DNA from: Paraburkholderia podalyriae
GTDB taxonomy: Bacteria; Pseudomonadota; Gammaproteobacteria; Burkholderiales; Burkholderiaceae
Reading direction: 5' to 3'
NCBI RefSeq assembly: GCF_014397785.1
Contig: NZ_VZQQ01000027.1
Coordinates: 1-64,000, forward strand
DNA length: 64,000 nt
Shown one piece after another: positions 35,551 to 43,590 of this stretch. The number at the start of each line of letters is the position of its first letter. The stretch's first letter is position 1. A program made the translations under genes and the position numbers. The notes beneath the pieces are model-generated. The model did not search any database, had not been told where the DNA came from, and saw nothing but the letters and a program-made list of their open reading frames with translations.

Positions 35551-37005
35551 ATGATGGAAATCCAGACCGACCTCGGGCAACATGACCTGCTGATCGACGG
35601 CAAGCGCGTGCCGCCAGGCACCGGCGAATATTCCGTCGATATCAATCCCGCGACCGAGGAGCCCATTGCACTGGTCGCGCAAGGCAGCGCCGCTGACGTC
35701 GATGCCGCGGTGCGCGCCGCGCGCGGCGCATTGAAAGTATGGAATTCGATTCGGGCCGCTGAACGCGGCCGCATCCTGCAACGGCTCGCGGGCCTGATGC
35801 GCGAGAACATGGAAGAACTCGCCGCGCTCGAAAGTGTCGACGGCGGCAAGCCGATTGCCGCGGTGATGCGTCAGGACGTGCCCGCCGCGATCGATACCGT
35901 CGAATACTACGCAGGATGGTGCGACAAGATCAACGGTCAGGTCGTGCCGACACGTCCCGATGCATTGACCTATACGTTGCGCGAACCGGTCGGCGTGGTC
36001 GCCGCAATCGTGCCCTGGAATTTTCCGCTGATGATCGGCATGTGGAAGATCGCGCCCGCGCTCGCATGCGGTTGCACGCTGATCGTCAAGCCTGCCGAGA
36101 TCACGCCGCTCACCGCGTTGCGCATCGGCGAGCTGGCGCTCGAAGCGGGCGTGCCGCCGGGCGTACTCAATATCGTCACCGGCAAGGGCAGCGTGGTGGG
36201 CGACGCGCTGGTCACGCATCCCGGTATCGACAAGGTCACGTTCACCGGGTCGCCCTCGGTCGGACGAGGCATCCTGCAGGGCGCGGCGGGCAATTTCAAA
36301 CGCGTGACGCTGGAGCTCGGCGGCAAGTCGGCCAACGTGATCTTCGCCGACGCGAATCTCGACAATGCGGTGCGAGCCGCGGCGTCCGGCGTGTTCTTCA
36401 ATACGGGGCAAGTGTGCTCCGCTGGATCGCGGATACTCGCGCATCGTGACGTGTATGACGAAGTGGTCGAGCGTCTGGCCACGCGCGCGAAGTCGATCAA
36501 GGTTGGCGATCCGTCGCTGCGTGAAACGTCGATGGGACCGCTGATTTCCGCCGCGCAGATGAAGACCGTATTGAGTTATGTCGAGACGGGGCGCTCGGAA
36601 GGCGCGTCGCTCGTGACCGGCGGCGCGCGCGTCGGCAATCGCGGCTTTTTCGTCGAGCCGACCGTGTTCGCGAATGTCGAGCACGAGATGCGTATTTCGC
36701 AGGAAGAAATCTTCGGGCCGGTGGCGAGCGTGATCCGTTTCAACGACGAAGCGGACGCGATCCGAATCGCCAATGGCACTTCGTATAGTCTCGCGGCCGG
36801 TGTGTGGAGCGCGGACCTGAGCCGCGTGCATCGCGTGGCGCGCGACCTGAAGGCGGGCACGGTGTGGATCAACACCTACGGCTACACGGACGTGCGTTTG
36901 CCATGGGGTGGTGCTGGCGATTCGGGCTTTGGTCGCGAGCATGGCGACGTCGCGATCGAGAACTTTACGGAACCGAAGGCGGTGTGGGTGGCGATTGATC
37001 AGTAA
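35551..37005 (+). CDS. NAD(P)-dependent aldehyde dehydrogenase
   Basis: 484 residues of the ALDH superfamily. VVAAIVPWNFPLMIGMWKIA (cofactor-binding Asn region), VTFTGSPSVGRGI, the general-base Glu in VTLELGGKSANV and the catalytic Cys in FFNTGQVCSAGSR (C289) are all present, as is EIFGPVASVIRF. It oxidises an aldehyde to the acid in the cytoplasm. AAGGAG lies four bases before the first ATG (35551) and seven before a second (35554); either may be used. In the proposed pathway it would oxidise the aldehyde released by the ThDP lyase. A bidirectional terminator follows. Confidence 0.92.
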   Translation: MMEIQTDLGQHDLLIDGKRVPPGTGEYSVDINPATEEPIALVAQGSAADVDAAVRAARGALKVWNSIRAAERGRILQRLAGLMRENMEELAALESVDGGKPIAAVMRQDVPAAIDTVEYYAGWCDKINGQVVPTRPDALTYTLREPVGVVAAIVPWNFPLMIGMWKIAPALACGCTLIVKPAEITPLTALRIGELALEAGVPPGVLNIVTGKGSVVGDALVTHPGIDKVTFTGSPSVGRGILQGAAGNFKRVTLELGGKSANVIFADANLDNAVRAAASGVFFNTGQVCSAGSRILAHRDVYDEVVERLATRAKSIKVGDPSLRETSMGPLISAAQMKTVLSYVETGRSEGASLVTGGARVGNRGFFVEPTVFANVEHEMRISQEEIFGPVASVIRFNDEADAIRIANGTSYSLAAGVWSADLSRVHRVARDLKAGTVWINTYGYTDVRLPWGGAGDSGFGREHGDVAIENFTEPKAVWVAIDQ

Positions 37006-37018
37006 CGTCCAATGCGAA

Positions 37019-37049
37019 AAAGGATCGGATGCATGGCATCCGATCCTTT
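37019..37049. terminator. Bidirectional terminator between aldehyde dehydrogenase and panE-like genes
   Basis: A perfect 14-bp stem, AAAGGATCGGATGC / GCATCCGATCCTTT, with a 3-nt loop, between convergent genes (13 bp after one stop, 40 bp after the other). A-tract and T-tract flank the stem, as in two-way terminators. Confidence 0.88.
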
Positions 37050-37089
37050 GGGTCGTGTTGCAACACGAAAAGGAATGATCGAGTATCGG

Positions 37090-38067
37090 TCAATTGCCCT
37101 GTAAAGCCATCTTCTCGCGCAGTTTGATTAGTGCGAGCACGACGTCGATGGTCGGCGTCGGTTCCGCAACGAGTCGGCCCATTTCCTGCACGACGGTCAA
37201 CAGAGGATCGATTTCCATCGGCCGACGGTTCTCGAGATCGACGAGCGTCGATGTCTTGTGCGCACCGACCGCACCCGCGCCATCAATACGCCTTTCCACG
37301 TCGACGCGAAAGTGCACACCGAACTGATCCGCAATTCGCTTCGCCTCGAGCATCATCGTGCGAGAAACCGCGCGTGTGCCAGGGTCGCTCGTGAGGACAT
37401 CGAGCGTTGCGTGCGTCAACGCGCTAATCGGGTTGAAGCACAGATTGCCCCATAGCTTGAGCCAGATCTCGTCGCGGATATTGTCGCGGATCGGTGCTTC
37501 GAATCCGGCCGCCTGCATGACCTCGTGCAATTGCTGAATGCGTGAAGTACGCTCGCCACTCGGTTCGCCAATGGGAAACTTCTTGCCGTACACGTGCTTG
37601 ATGACTCCCGGTTCGACGATTTCCGCGGCCGGATAGAGTACGCAGCCGATTGCGCGCTCGGGTCCGAGCTTCGTCCATTGCGAACCGTCGGGGTCGACGC
37701 TCGCGAGGCGAGTGCCGGCAAAGCGTCCGCCATGTTGATAGAAGTACCAATACGGAATGCCGTTGACGCCGGTAACGATGGCCGTGTGCTTGCCGAGCAG
37801 CGGCTGCATCGTATCGACCACGCCAGGCAGCGAATGCGCCTTGAGCGTGACGATCACGAAGTCCTGGACGCCGAGTTCGCGCGGATCGGACGTGCAGCGC
37901 ACCGGCGCGCTGAAGGTTTCGCCATCCATGATCAGGCGCGCGCCGTGTTCGCGCATGGCCGCCAGATGCGGACCGCGCGCGATGAAACTGACGTCCGCGC
38001 CGGCGCGCGCCAATTGCACGCCCATTAAACCGCCAATCGCTCCCGCTCCGAAGATGCAGATCTTCAT
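37090..38067 (-). CDS. Ketopantoate reductase-like (2-dehydropantoate 2-reductase family) enzyme
   Basis: 325 residues. The NAD(P) fold starts at once with KICIFGAGAIGGLMGVQLAR. The PanE catalytic signature K-x3-N-x3-N is seen in WLKLWGNLCFNPISALTHAT, and the late NRRPMEIDPLLTVV follows. The family reduces 2-oxo acids to 2-hydroxy acids, or the reverse. Because it shares the ATAGTTAAAGTTT site (102 bp upstream) with cluster genes, I suspect it interconverts a 2-oxo and 2-hydroxy acid of the lyase pathway, and is not the biosynthetic PanE. GGAG precedes the ATG at 38067; longer frame residues are not family-like. Confidence 0.88.
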   Translation of the reverse strand: MKICIFGAGAIGGLMGVQLARAGADVSFIARGPHLAAMREHGARLIMDGETFSAPVRCTSDPRELGVQDFVIVTLKAHSLPGVVDTMQPLLGKHTAIVTGVNGIPYWYFYQHGGRFAGTRLASVDPDGSQWTKLGPERAIGCVLYPAAEIVEPGVIKHVYGKKFPIGEPSGERTSRIQQLHEVMQAAGFEAPIRDNIRDEIWLKLWGNLCFNPISALTHATLDVLTSDPGTRAVSRTMMLEAKRIADQFGVHFRVDVERRIDGAGAVGAHKTSTLVDLENRRPMEIDPLLTVVQEMGRLVAEPTPTIDVVLALIKLREKMALQGN

Positions 38068-38168
38068 GATGTCGCTCCGTGACGATGAAAAAGCCCTTTG
38101 CCCAATGCCGCATTGCAGTACTTGGCGGCCGGTCACGGTTCGAGCATAAGGTGGAGCGACGAATGCTG

Positions 38169-38181
38169 ATAGTTAAAGTTT
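38169..38181. promoter_or_regulatory. Shared motif ATAGTTAAAGTTT upstream of the panE-like gene
   Basis: An exact 13-bp copy of 31814-31826. It lies 102 bp upstream of the panE-like start in an AT-richer stretch. It links this gene to the LysR-controlled part of the cluster; binding is inferred. Confidence 0.5.
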
Positions 38182-38257
38182 CTCCGTCGATGTATTCGCT
38201 ATTCGTTATGAACAGGTCACGACGCGAATACTTCAGCTGCGCAAGAGCGGCGCTACC

Positions 38258-38878
38258 TTAGCCGCGCCGAACCAGCAGAAAGCTCACGCCGATCGCCGCC
38301 AGAAAGCCGCCGCAGCAGCGATTGAACCAGCGGCGGATCTTCGCGCGCATCAGCCATTTGCCGAGATACACGCCAGCCAACGAATACAGTGCAATCGCGA
38401 CCCATTCGAGCAACAGAAAGCTCGCGCCGAGCACGGCGAATTGCGGCAGGATCGGCTGCGCGACGTCGACGAATTGCGGCAGGAACGCGGTGAAGACCAG
38501 AATCGCCTTCGGATTGCCCGCCGCCACGAAGAACTCGTGCCGTGCAATTCGCGAGAGCGCGGCCTGCTGGGGTTGCGACGTATCGATAGCGGGTGCGTCG
38601 CTGCGCCACAACTGGATGGCGAGCCAGATCAGATAAGCGGCGCCCGCGAGTTTGATCGCGAGAAAGATCCACTCGGACGCATGCAGCACGACGGCCAGAC
38701 CGGTCGCGGCGAGCGTGAGCATCATCGCGAAGGCGAGCAGCCGGCCGGTGCCGCCGACGAATGCCTTCGTGAAGCCGTGACGCGCGGCCACGTTGATCGA
38801 AAGCAGGTTATTGGGCCCGGGTGCGAGATTGATCGCAAAGCAGGCGGGCAAAAAGAATAGCCAGGCGGTGACGGACAT
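38258..38878 (-). CDS. LysE/RhtB-family exporter
   Basis: 206 residues with six hydrophobic segments. ACFAINLAPGPNNLLSINVA in the first helix is the family motif, followed by FVAAGNPKAILVFTAFLPQF. These proteins export amino acids or their derivatives (homoserine, threonine, lysine, arginine) through the inner membrane. The ATG at 38878 gives the usual length; a longer frame to 38914 is possible but the ribosome-binding site is weak for both. It reads toward the cluster but has no shared motif. Confidence 0.88.
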   Translation of the reverse strand: MSVTAWLFFLPACFAINLAPGPNNLLSINVAARHGFTKAFVGGTGRLLAFAMMLTLAATGLAVVLHASEWIFLAIKLAGAAYLIWLAIQLWRSDAPAIDTSQPQQAALSRIARHEFFVAAGNPKAILVFTAFLPQFVDVAQPILPQFAVLGASFLLLEWVAIALYSLAGVYLGKWLMRAKIRRWFNRCCGGFLAAIGVSFLLVRRG

Positions 38879-38986
38879 GACGGCTTGGATTCCGGGCGGA
38901 GGATCACGATGCATCGCGCGGAGGGTGCGCGCGATGCGTTACCCGGATTGTAGCGAAACCGCGCCGCGCGTCGGCTGGCCGCGTGT

Positions 38987-39568
38987 TCAGTTCACCGCCT
39001 TGATAAAGCCGGGTTCCCCGATCAATGCATCGACGCTGAGCTTGACCGTATCTTCGATCGCAATCGTATTGCTGGTGAATTTCGGTGATTTCTGCTTCAC
39101 AGTGCGCGTGGTCGTGTACATGACTTTCTGGGTCGCCGCATCGATGACCACGTAGTGCATCTGCAGCGTCCACAGCGCCGGCGAGCGCGTGTCGTCCACC
39201 GTGAAAGTTTCGATACTGCCCTTGAGCACGCGTTTGTTGTCGTCGATACGAAAACCGGCCGCTCGCAGGCTATGCGCGACGCCATTGCGCACGACGAGGC
39301 TGATGTCGTCCTTCAGCACGAGCCCGGTCATCGCGGTATTTTCGATGCGGTTCGGCGAGATATGACCGTCGCGCGCGGGCAGATACGCGAAGTCGCGCGC
39401 GGGGGCGACGGTGAGCGATCCGGTGCCGTACATCTTCGCGTGCGTCGCGCTGGCGTTGCTGTTGAGGCCGAACCATGACCACGAGCACCCGGACAGCAGC
39501 ATGGGCAGCAGTACAGCGCCGCAGCCCTTGAGCACGACGGCTCTCAACGGCGAACGCGCAGCAGTCAT
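38987..39568 (-). CDS. Uncharacterised lipoprotein (YajG-like)
   Basis: 193 residues. A lipoprotein signal with lipobox LLSGC at about residues 24-28 indicates anchoring to the outer membrane or periplasmic side of the inner membrane. The remainder is beta-rich: NTAMTGLVLKDDISLVVRNG, then RVLKGSIETFTVDDT, then LQMHYVVIDAATQKVMYTTT. This order is reminiscent of YajG and similar envelope lipoproteins, but I would not claim family membership firmly. It precedes the LysE gene on the same strand by 108 bp. No partner is evident. Confidence 0.75.
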   Translation of the reverse strand: MTAARSPLRAVVLKGCGAVLLPMLLSGCSWSWFGLNSNASATHAKMYGTGSLTVAPARDFAYLPARDGHISPNRIENTAMTGLVLKDDISLVVRNGVAHSLRAAGFRIDDNKRVLKGSIETFTVDDTRSPALWTLQMHYVVIDAATQKVMYTTTRTVKQKSPKFTSNTIAIEDTVKLSVDALIGEPGFIKAVN

Positions 39569-39796
39569 GCGTGAGAAAGTGGCGGTCGAAGTCAGAGGAG
39601 TTGCCTTTTAAGTGGAGTCATCCCGGTGGGAGAACAGCATGGTAGCAGTGAACCGGACCCTCGACCTTCAGGCGTGCTCCGGGCGTACCTTGCCGATCCG
39701 GCCAGCGAGCCTCGCATCATGGCTGGCTGGGCCCTCATCATAACGGGCCGCCGTAGCGATGGACCTCGGGGCTACCCCGGAAGCGCGCTCAGCCGC

Positions 39797-40438
39797 TCAG
39801 AAAAAGCCGGCTTTTCCCTGCGTGATATCGGTCAGCGTTCGCCTGGCATCGTCGAGTGCATTGGCCGGCACGCGCATCGTCATCTTCACCAGCATGCCGT
39901 AGGCGCTGTGCACGAGCGCATAGCCTTCGGCGTCCATCCATCGGCGTACTTTGGCTTCGTCGGCATAACTCACTTCGACGCCCAGCGAAACCTGAGCAAT
40001 CCTCTCGACGCGCGGCGCGTCGAGCAGCGCGGACGCGATCGCATCGGTGTACGCGCGCACCAGTCCGCCCGCGCCGAGCTTCACACCGCCGTAGTAGCGC
40101 ACGACGGCCGCGAGCACGCCATCCAGATCGTGATGCCGCAGCACTTCGAGAATGGGCCGGCCCGCGGTACCGGACGGCTCGCCGTCATCGGACATGCCGG
40201 ATTGGCCGCCCGCGAGCAGCGCCCAGCACACATGCGTCGCAGTGGAATGTTCGCCGCGCAGACGCTGTAATTCGGCCATCGCGGCATCGCGATCGGCGAC
40301 CGGGATCGCATACGCGATGAAGCGGCTCTTGCGAATCTCGAGTTCCGCGCTCAACGGCGCGGGCAGGGTATAGGTGGGCAAGGCGGGAACGTCGGTGGAT
40401 GAAAGGAAGCACGCGGTACGCGGCGCGATGTCCGTCAT
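39797..40438 (-). CDS. yigZ: YigZ/IMPACT-family protein
   Basis: 213 residues. SDDGEPSGTAGRPILEVL and VVRYYGGVKLGAGGLVRAY are the defining segments of the UPF0029/IMPACT N-terminal domain, with KSRFIAYAIPV before them and HVCWAL in between. A C-terminal ferredoxin-like domain follows (VSLGVEVSYADEAKVRRWMD). Bacterial members bind nucleic acid in structural studies, and their cellular role is not settled. The gene is divergent from the LysE gene downstream, with 112 bp between them. The 228-bp gap on its other side, before the lipoprotein gene, shows nothing recognisable. Confidence 0.92.
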   Translation of the reverse strand: MTDIAPRTACFLSSTDVPALPTYTLPAPLSAELEIRKSRFIAYAIPVADRDAAMAELQRLRGEHSTATHVCWALLAGGQSGMSDDGEPSGTAGRPILEVLRHHDLDGVLAAVVRYYGGVKLGAGGLVRAYTDAIASALLDAPRVERIAQVSLGVEVSYADEAKVRRWMDAEGYALVHSAYGMLVKMTMRVPANALDDARRTLTDITQGKAGFF

Positions 40439-40550
40439 GGTAACGGATCGTCCGTGCCAGCCAGGCGCGCAGAAGCTTCGCGGGTTCGTCTACAATGGTC
40501 CGCTGAATGCGCGTCCACGATTTCGATGCCGCGCGGCGCAAGGAGACGAC

Positions 40551-41177
40551 ATGCTTGATCTATCCACGCTGGGGACGTTCGTTGCCGTCGTGCTCGGGCT
40601 GTTCCTGATTCCCGGTCCGGCCGTGCTGCTGGTTTTGACGCGCACCATGCACGGCGGACGCAAAGCCGGCATTCTGACCGGTCTCGGTATCGCAGCCGGC
40701 GATTTCGTGCATACACTGGGCGCCGCGGTTGGCCTCTCCGCGCTGCTGATGACGTCCGCGCTGGCCTTCAATGCGGTGAAAATCGTCGGTGCCGCGTATC
40801 TCGTCTATCTGGGCATTCGCGCATTGCGCGAAAAGCAGGCGAGTGCGCATCTGCCGGTCGTCGCGCCGGTGTCGGGTTCGAAGGCGTTCTTGCAGGCGAT
40901 TCCCGCCGAAGTGCTGAACCCGAAGACCGCGCTGTTTTTCCTTGCGTTTCTGCCGCAATTCGTGCGCCCCGAATATGGTTCGACGTTTGCGCAGTTCGCG
41001 ACGCTCGGGCTGATTTTCGTCGCCATGAGCGCGCTCTATACGACGCTGATCGTCCTGACGATGCGGCCGTTGGGCAGAGTCGTGAAGCGTTTGACGTGGT
41101 TGACGCGCTGGCAGAACAAGATCATCGGCGTGCTGTTCATATCGCTCGGCCTGCGCGTGGCGGTGCAGACACGCTGA
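40551..41177 (+). CDS. LysE-family translocator
   Basis: 208 residues, six helices. TFVAVVLGLFLIPGPAVLLV carries the PGP motif of the family, followed by AIPAEVLNPKTALFFLAFLP. AAGGAGA precedes the ATG at 40551; the open frame extends upstream but without family features. It likely exports an amino acid or related amphiphile. A putative HCCA isomerase gene starts 16 bp after its stop and may be co-transcribed. It is only distantly similar to the LysE-type gene at 38258. Confidence 0.9.
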   Translation: MLDLSTLGTFVAVVLGLFLIPGPAVLLVLTRTMHGGRKAGILTGLGIAAGDFVHTLGAAVGLSALLMTSALAFNAVKIVGAAYLVYLGIRALREKQASAHLPVVAPVSGSKAFLQAIPAEVLNPKTALFFLAFLPQFVRPEYGSTFAQFATLGLIFVAMSALYTTLIVLTMRPLGRVVKRLTWLTRWQNKIIGVLFISLGLRVAVQTR

Positions 41178-41193
41178 GTTCCGGGAGCCAGCG

Positions 41194-41823
41194 ATGCGTG
41201 AAGACACCAATTCGACGGCGCGCGCCATCGAGTTCTGGTTCGACTTCGGCAGCAACTACAGCTATCTGAGCATGATGCGTATCGAAGCGTTGGCAGCGGC
41301 GCGCAACGTGACGATCGTGTGGCGGCCGTTTCTGCTCGGCCCGGTATTTCGTCAGCTCGGTTTCGAGAACTCGCCCTTCGTACTGCAAAAAGAGAAAGGC
41401 GCGTACGTGTGGAAAGACATGGAGCGCCAATGCCGCAAATACGGCATTGCGCTTACGCGTCCCAGCACGTTTCCGCGCGCGGCGCTTGTCGCGATGCGCG
41501 TCGCGCTGCTGGGGGCGAACGAGCCGTGGATCGGTGCCTGGTGCCGCAAGATCATGCAGCTGAATTTCGTCGACGACCGCGACATCGGTGCAATCGATGT
41601 CGTCAGCGACGCGCTCGACTCTGTCGGCTTACCTGTGCAGAGCGTGATCGACGCCGCGCAAAGCGACGCGAATAAGCTCCTCTTGCGCGAGCAGACCGAA
41701 CTGGCCATCAATAAGGGGATCTTCGGTGCGCCGACGTTTTTTGTCGGCGCTGAGATGTTCTGGGGTAATGACAGGCTGGAGGACGCGCTGGACTACTGCG
41801 ACGCGATCGCGGCGCGCCATTGA
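41194..41823 (+). CDS. 2-hydroxychromene-2-carboxylate isomerase (DsbA-like, GST kappa type)
   Basis: 209 residues. EFWFDFGSNYSYLSMMRIEA is the first strand and the glutathione-binding Ser/Tyr loop of the HCCA isomerase/GST-kappa group, followed by WRPFLLGPVF and the C-terminal GIFGAPTFFVGAEMFWGNDR with the cis-Pro loop. The enzyme class isomerises a ring-cleavage product in naphthalene-type degradation using glutathione. No aromatic degradation gene is nearby, so the actual substrate is open. Ribosome-binding site GGGAGC precedes the start; 16 bp after the LysE gene. Confidence 0.9.
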   Translation: MREDTNSTARAIEFWFDFGSNYSYLSMMRIEALAAARNVTIVWRPFLLGPVFRQLGFENSPFVLQKEKGAYVWKDMERQCRKYGIALTRPSTFPRAALVAMRVALLGANEPWIGAWCRKIMQLNFVDDRDIGAIDVVSDALDSVGLPVQSVIDAAQSDANKLLLREQTELAINKGIFGAPTFFVGAEMFWGNDRLEDALDYCDAIAARH

Positions 41824-41849
41824 ACGTCATTGAACGTCAAATCGAGCGC

Positions 41850-42104
41850 TCAATCAGCTTGCTGACAGAAGCGCCGGCCGGGCACATGAGAGGCCACGGC
41901 TTGGGCGATTTCGAGCGGAGTACTTTCGGCGGGAACGACGCGACGGCTCGATTCGGGCGCGTGCTTCATCGTCCATTCGACGAGCCGGTATGAACGGCCC
42001 CAGGGCGGTTGCAGCGGATCGGAGACCTTGCAGGAATGAATCTGGCGAGTCCATTCATGGCCGGGCATCGCACGCAGGTGTTCGACTACCATCTCTTCAA
42101 CCAT
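41850..42104 (-). CDS. Hypothetical 84-residue protein
   Basis: Starts MVEEMVVEHLRAMPGHEWTR with GAGGT upstream. The rest is polar and basic (KVSDPLQPPWGRSYRLVEWT, then SRRVVPAESTPLEIAQAVAS). The codon usage and ribosome-binding site make it a probable gene, but I recognise no family, no signal peptide and no membrane segment. It is convergent with the HCCA isomerase gene and divergent from the GGDEF gene. A longer frame to 42158 adds 18 Arg-rich residues. Confidence 0.55.
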   Translation of the reverse strand: MVEEMVVEHLRAMPGHEWTRQIHSCKVSDPLQPPWGRSYRLVEWTMKHAPESSRRVVPAESTPLEIAQAVASHVPGRRFCQQAD

Positions 42105-42451
42105 GATTGACCTCATTCTTCTCGTGCGCCTGCCCGTTTCTGGCCGCGTTTTTGGCATCCCTTAAGAAAAAGCGCCGCCGATGTTCCGGCGGCTCAACAG
42201 GGGATGAGCGCCAATGGTTGCAGGGAACAATTAAGCGAAACTTAAGAACCGCAATCATTACGCAAACCGATCTCACTGCCTGTAAGCAAGTGCAAGTGAA
42301 TGCAAGCGCGAGCCGACCAAAGTGCGCACGAACGCTCGCGTCGCGGTCAACACGTCGCGAACCCGTCCTCAAGACCTCGGTGGATCGGCCGTTATCAGTA
42401 GAGTCGGGGCGTCGCCCCCGCTTCGCCTGCAGGGCCCGCCCGACTGATACC
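42105..42451. other. Intergenic region with an orphan minus-strand terminator
   Basis: This 347-bp gap lies between divergent genes. It contains a hairpin followed by a U-tract on the minus strand (42163-42193, separate entry) and, to the right, a patch of lower GC around 42230-42300 with CAAGTGCAAGTGAATGCAAG repeats. The plus-strand frame of the GGDEF gene is open through it but reads Arg/Ser/Thr-rich residues, so I do not count it as coding. Confidence 0.5.
42163..42270 (-). ncRNA. Candidate small RNA ending at an orphan terminator
   Basis: On the minus strand, GCCGCCG / CGGCGGC (42174-42193) is followed by GCTTTTTCTTAAG, a good intrinsic terminator. No gene on this strand ends here. About 60-90 bases upstream lie TTACAG and CGTAAT, a weak promoter-like pair at 17-bp spacing. 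A transcript of roughly 90-100 bases would fit a small RNA. Only the terminator is well supported; the RNA is inference. Confidence 0.35.
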
Positions 42452-43558
42452 GTGACGAATCTCGCCCCAACGCCGCTTTCCGAGCGCCTTCGCTCGCTCG
42501 TCGACACCGTTCAGCACAATGAGCGCACGTTGCGTCGCTTCCAGAACGTCGAGTTGCGCTTGATCGGCGCGCAGGATTTCGCGTCGTTTCTCGATACGTT
42601 GTTCAGCCATCTACCCCAGCAGTTCGCTCTCGCCAAGGTGGTGCTGTGGCTCGACGACCGCGCGCCGATCCTGCTCGAACTGCTCGAGCCGGGCAACCTG
42701 CACGCGCTCGATTACGCGCAGCTAAAGACATCGCGCGAAGGCGGTCTCGTCGCGCAATCATTGTGCGAGGACAGTCGGCCGTGGCTCGGCCGCCCCGGCC
42801 AACTCGACGACGACGCGCGGCGCGCGTTCTTCGGCGCCGCGCCAACCGATGTGCCGGCCAGCGCGCTCCTGTTGCCGCTCGCCTCGGGCACGAGCGTCAG
42901 CGGCTATCTATGCCTCGGCAGCGACGACTCCGCGCGCTTTGGCGCGGGCATGGCCACCGACATTCTCGAGCGCTTCGCGAGTATCGTCACCGCGAGTCTC
43001 GACAATGTCGCACATCGCGAGCGACTCAAGCAGCTCGGCATGACCGATTCGCTGACCGGCCTCGCGAATCGCCGCTATTTTGACGAGCGCGTGCGCGAGG
43101 AGTTGATGCGCGCGGTCCGTTATCGCGCGCCTGTCGCGTGCCTTTTCATCGATATCGACGGTTTCAAGCGCATCAACGATAGCCACGGCCATCAGACCGG
43201 CGACCGCGCGCTCGCGGCGGTGGCGGCCTGCATGCGACGGCAGGTGCGGCTTGGCGATACCGTCGCGCGCTACGGCGGCGAGGAATTTGCCGCGCTGCTG
43301 CAAGGCGATCGCAGCGATGCGTTGACCGTCGCCGAACGCGTGCGGCTTGCGGTTCAGAATCTCGACGTGCGCGACGAGTACGGCGAGCGCATTGCATTGA
43401 CCGTGTCGATCGGCGTGGCCGCGCGCGTGGTCGCCGGCACCCCCGCCGAGGCGATGTCGCTCGGTCGGACGCTGCTGGACGAGGCCGATCGCGCGATGTA
43501 TCGGGCCAAGCGCAACGGCCGCAATCGTATCGAAGCGCAGGTCGATGCGGGCGATTAG
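42452..43558 (+). CDS. Diguanylate cyclase with GAF-like sensor and GGDEF domain
   Basis: From a GTG at 42452 the protein has 368 residues. The first 190 form a GAF/DUF484-like region (FQNVELRLIGAQDFASFLDT, then VSGYLCLGSDDSARFGAGMA). The GGDEF domain starts DSLTGLANRRYFDE; the active-site motif GGEEF is at 275-279 and is intact, and an RLGD product-inhibition site (RxxD) lies five residues before it. It should make cyclic di-GMP from two GTP in the cytoplasm. The true start is uncertain: an open frame continues 115 codons upstream, but its composition is unlike protein and it crosses the orphan terminator. Confidence 0.88.
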   Translation: MTNLAPTPLSERLRSLVDTVQHNERTLRRFQNVELRLIGAQDFASFLDTLFSHLPQQFALAKVVLWLDDRAPILLELLEPGNLHALDYAQLKTSREGGLVAQSLCEDSRPWLGRPGQLDDDARRAFFGAAPTDVPASALLLPLASGTSVSGYLCLGSDDSARFGAGMATDILERFASIVTASLDNVAHRERLKQLGMTDSLTGLANRRYFDERVREELMRAVRYRAPVACLFIDIDGFKRINDSHGHQTGDRALAAVAACMRRQVRLGDTVARYGGEEFAALLQGDRSDALTVAERVRLAVQNLDVRDEYGERIALTVSIGVAARVVAGTPAEAMSLGRTLLDEADRAMYRAKRNGRNRIEAQVDAGD

Positions 43559-43590
43559 CTGGACTGATCGCTCGCAACGGGCACTACGCG

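Noticed and set aside
42107..42451. N-terminal extension of the GGDEF protein
   Set aside because: The frame is open, but residues are Arg/Ser/Thr-rich without domain features, and it crosses an intrinsic terminator on the other strand.
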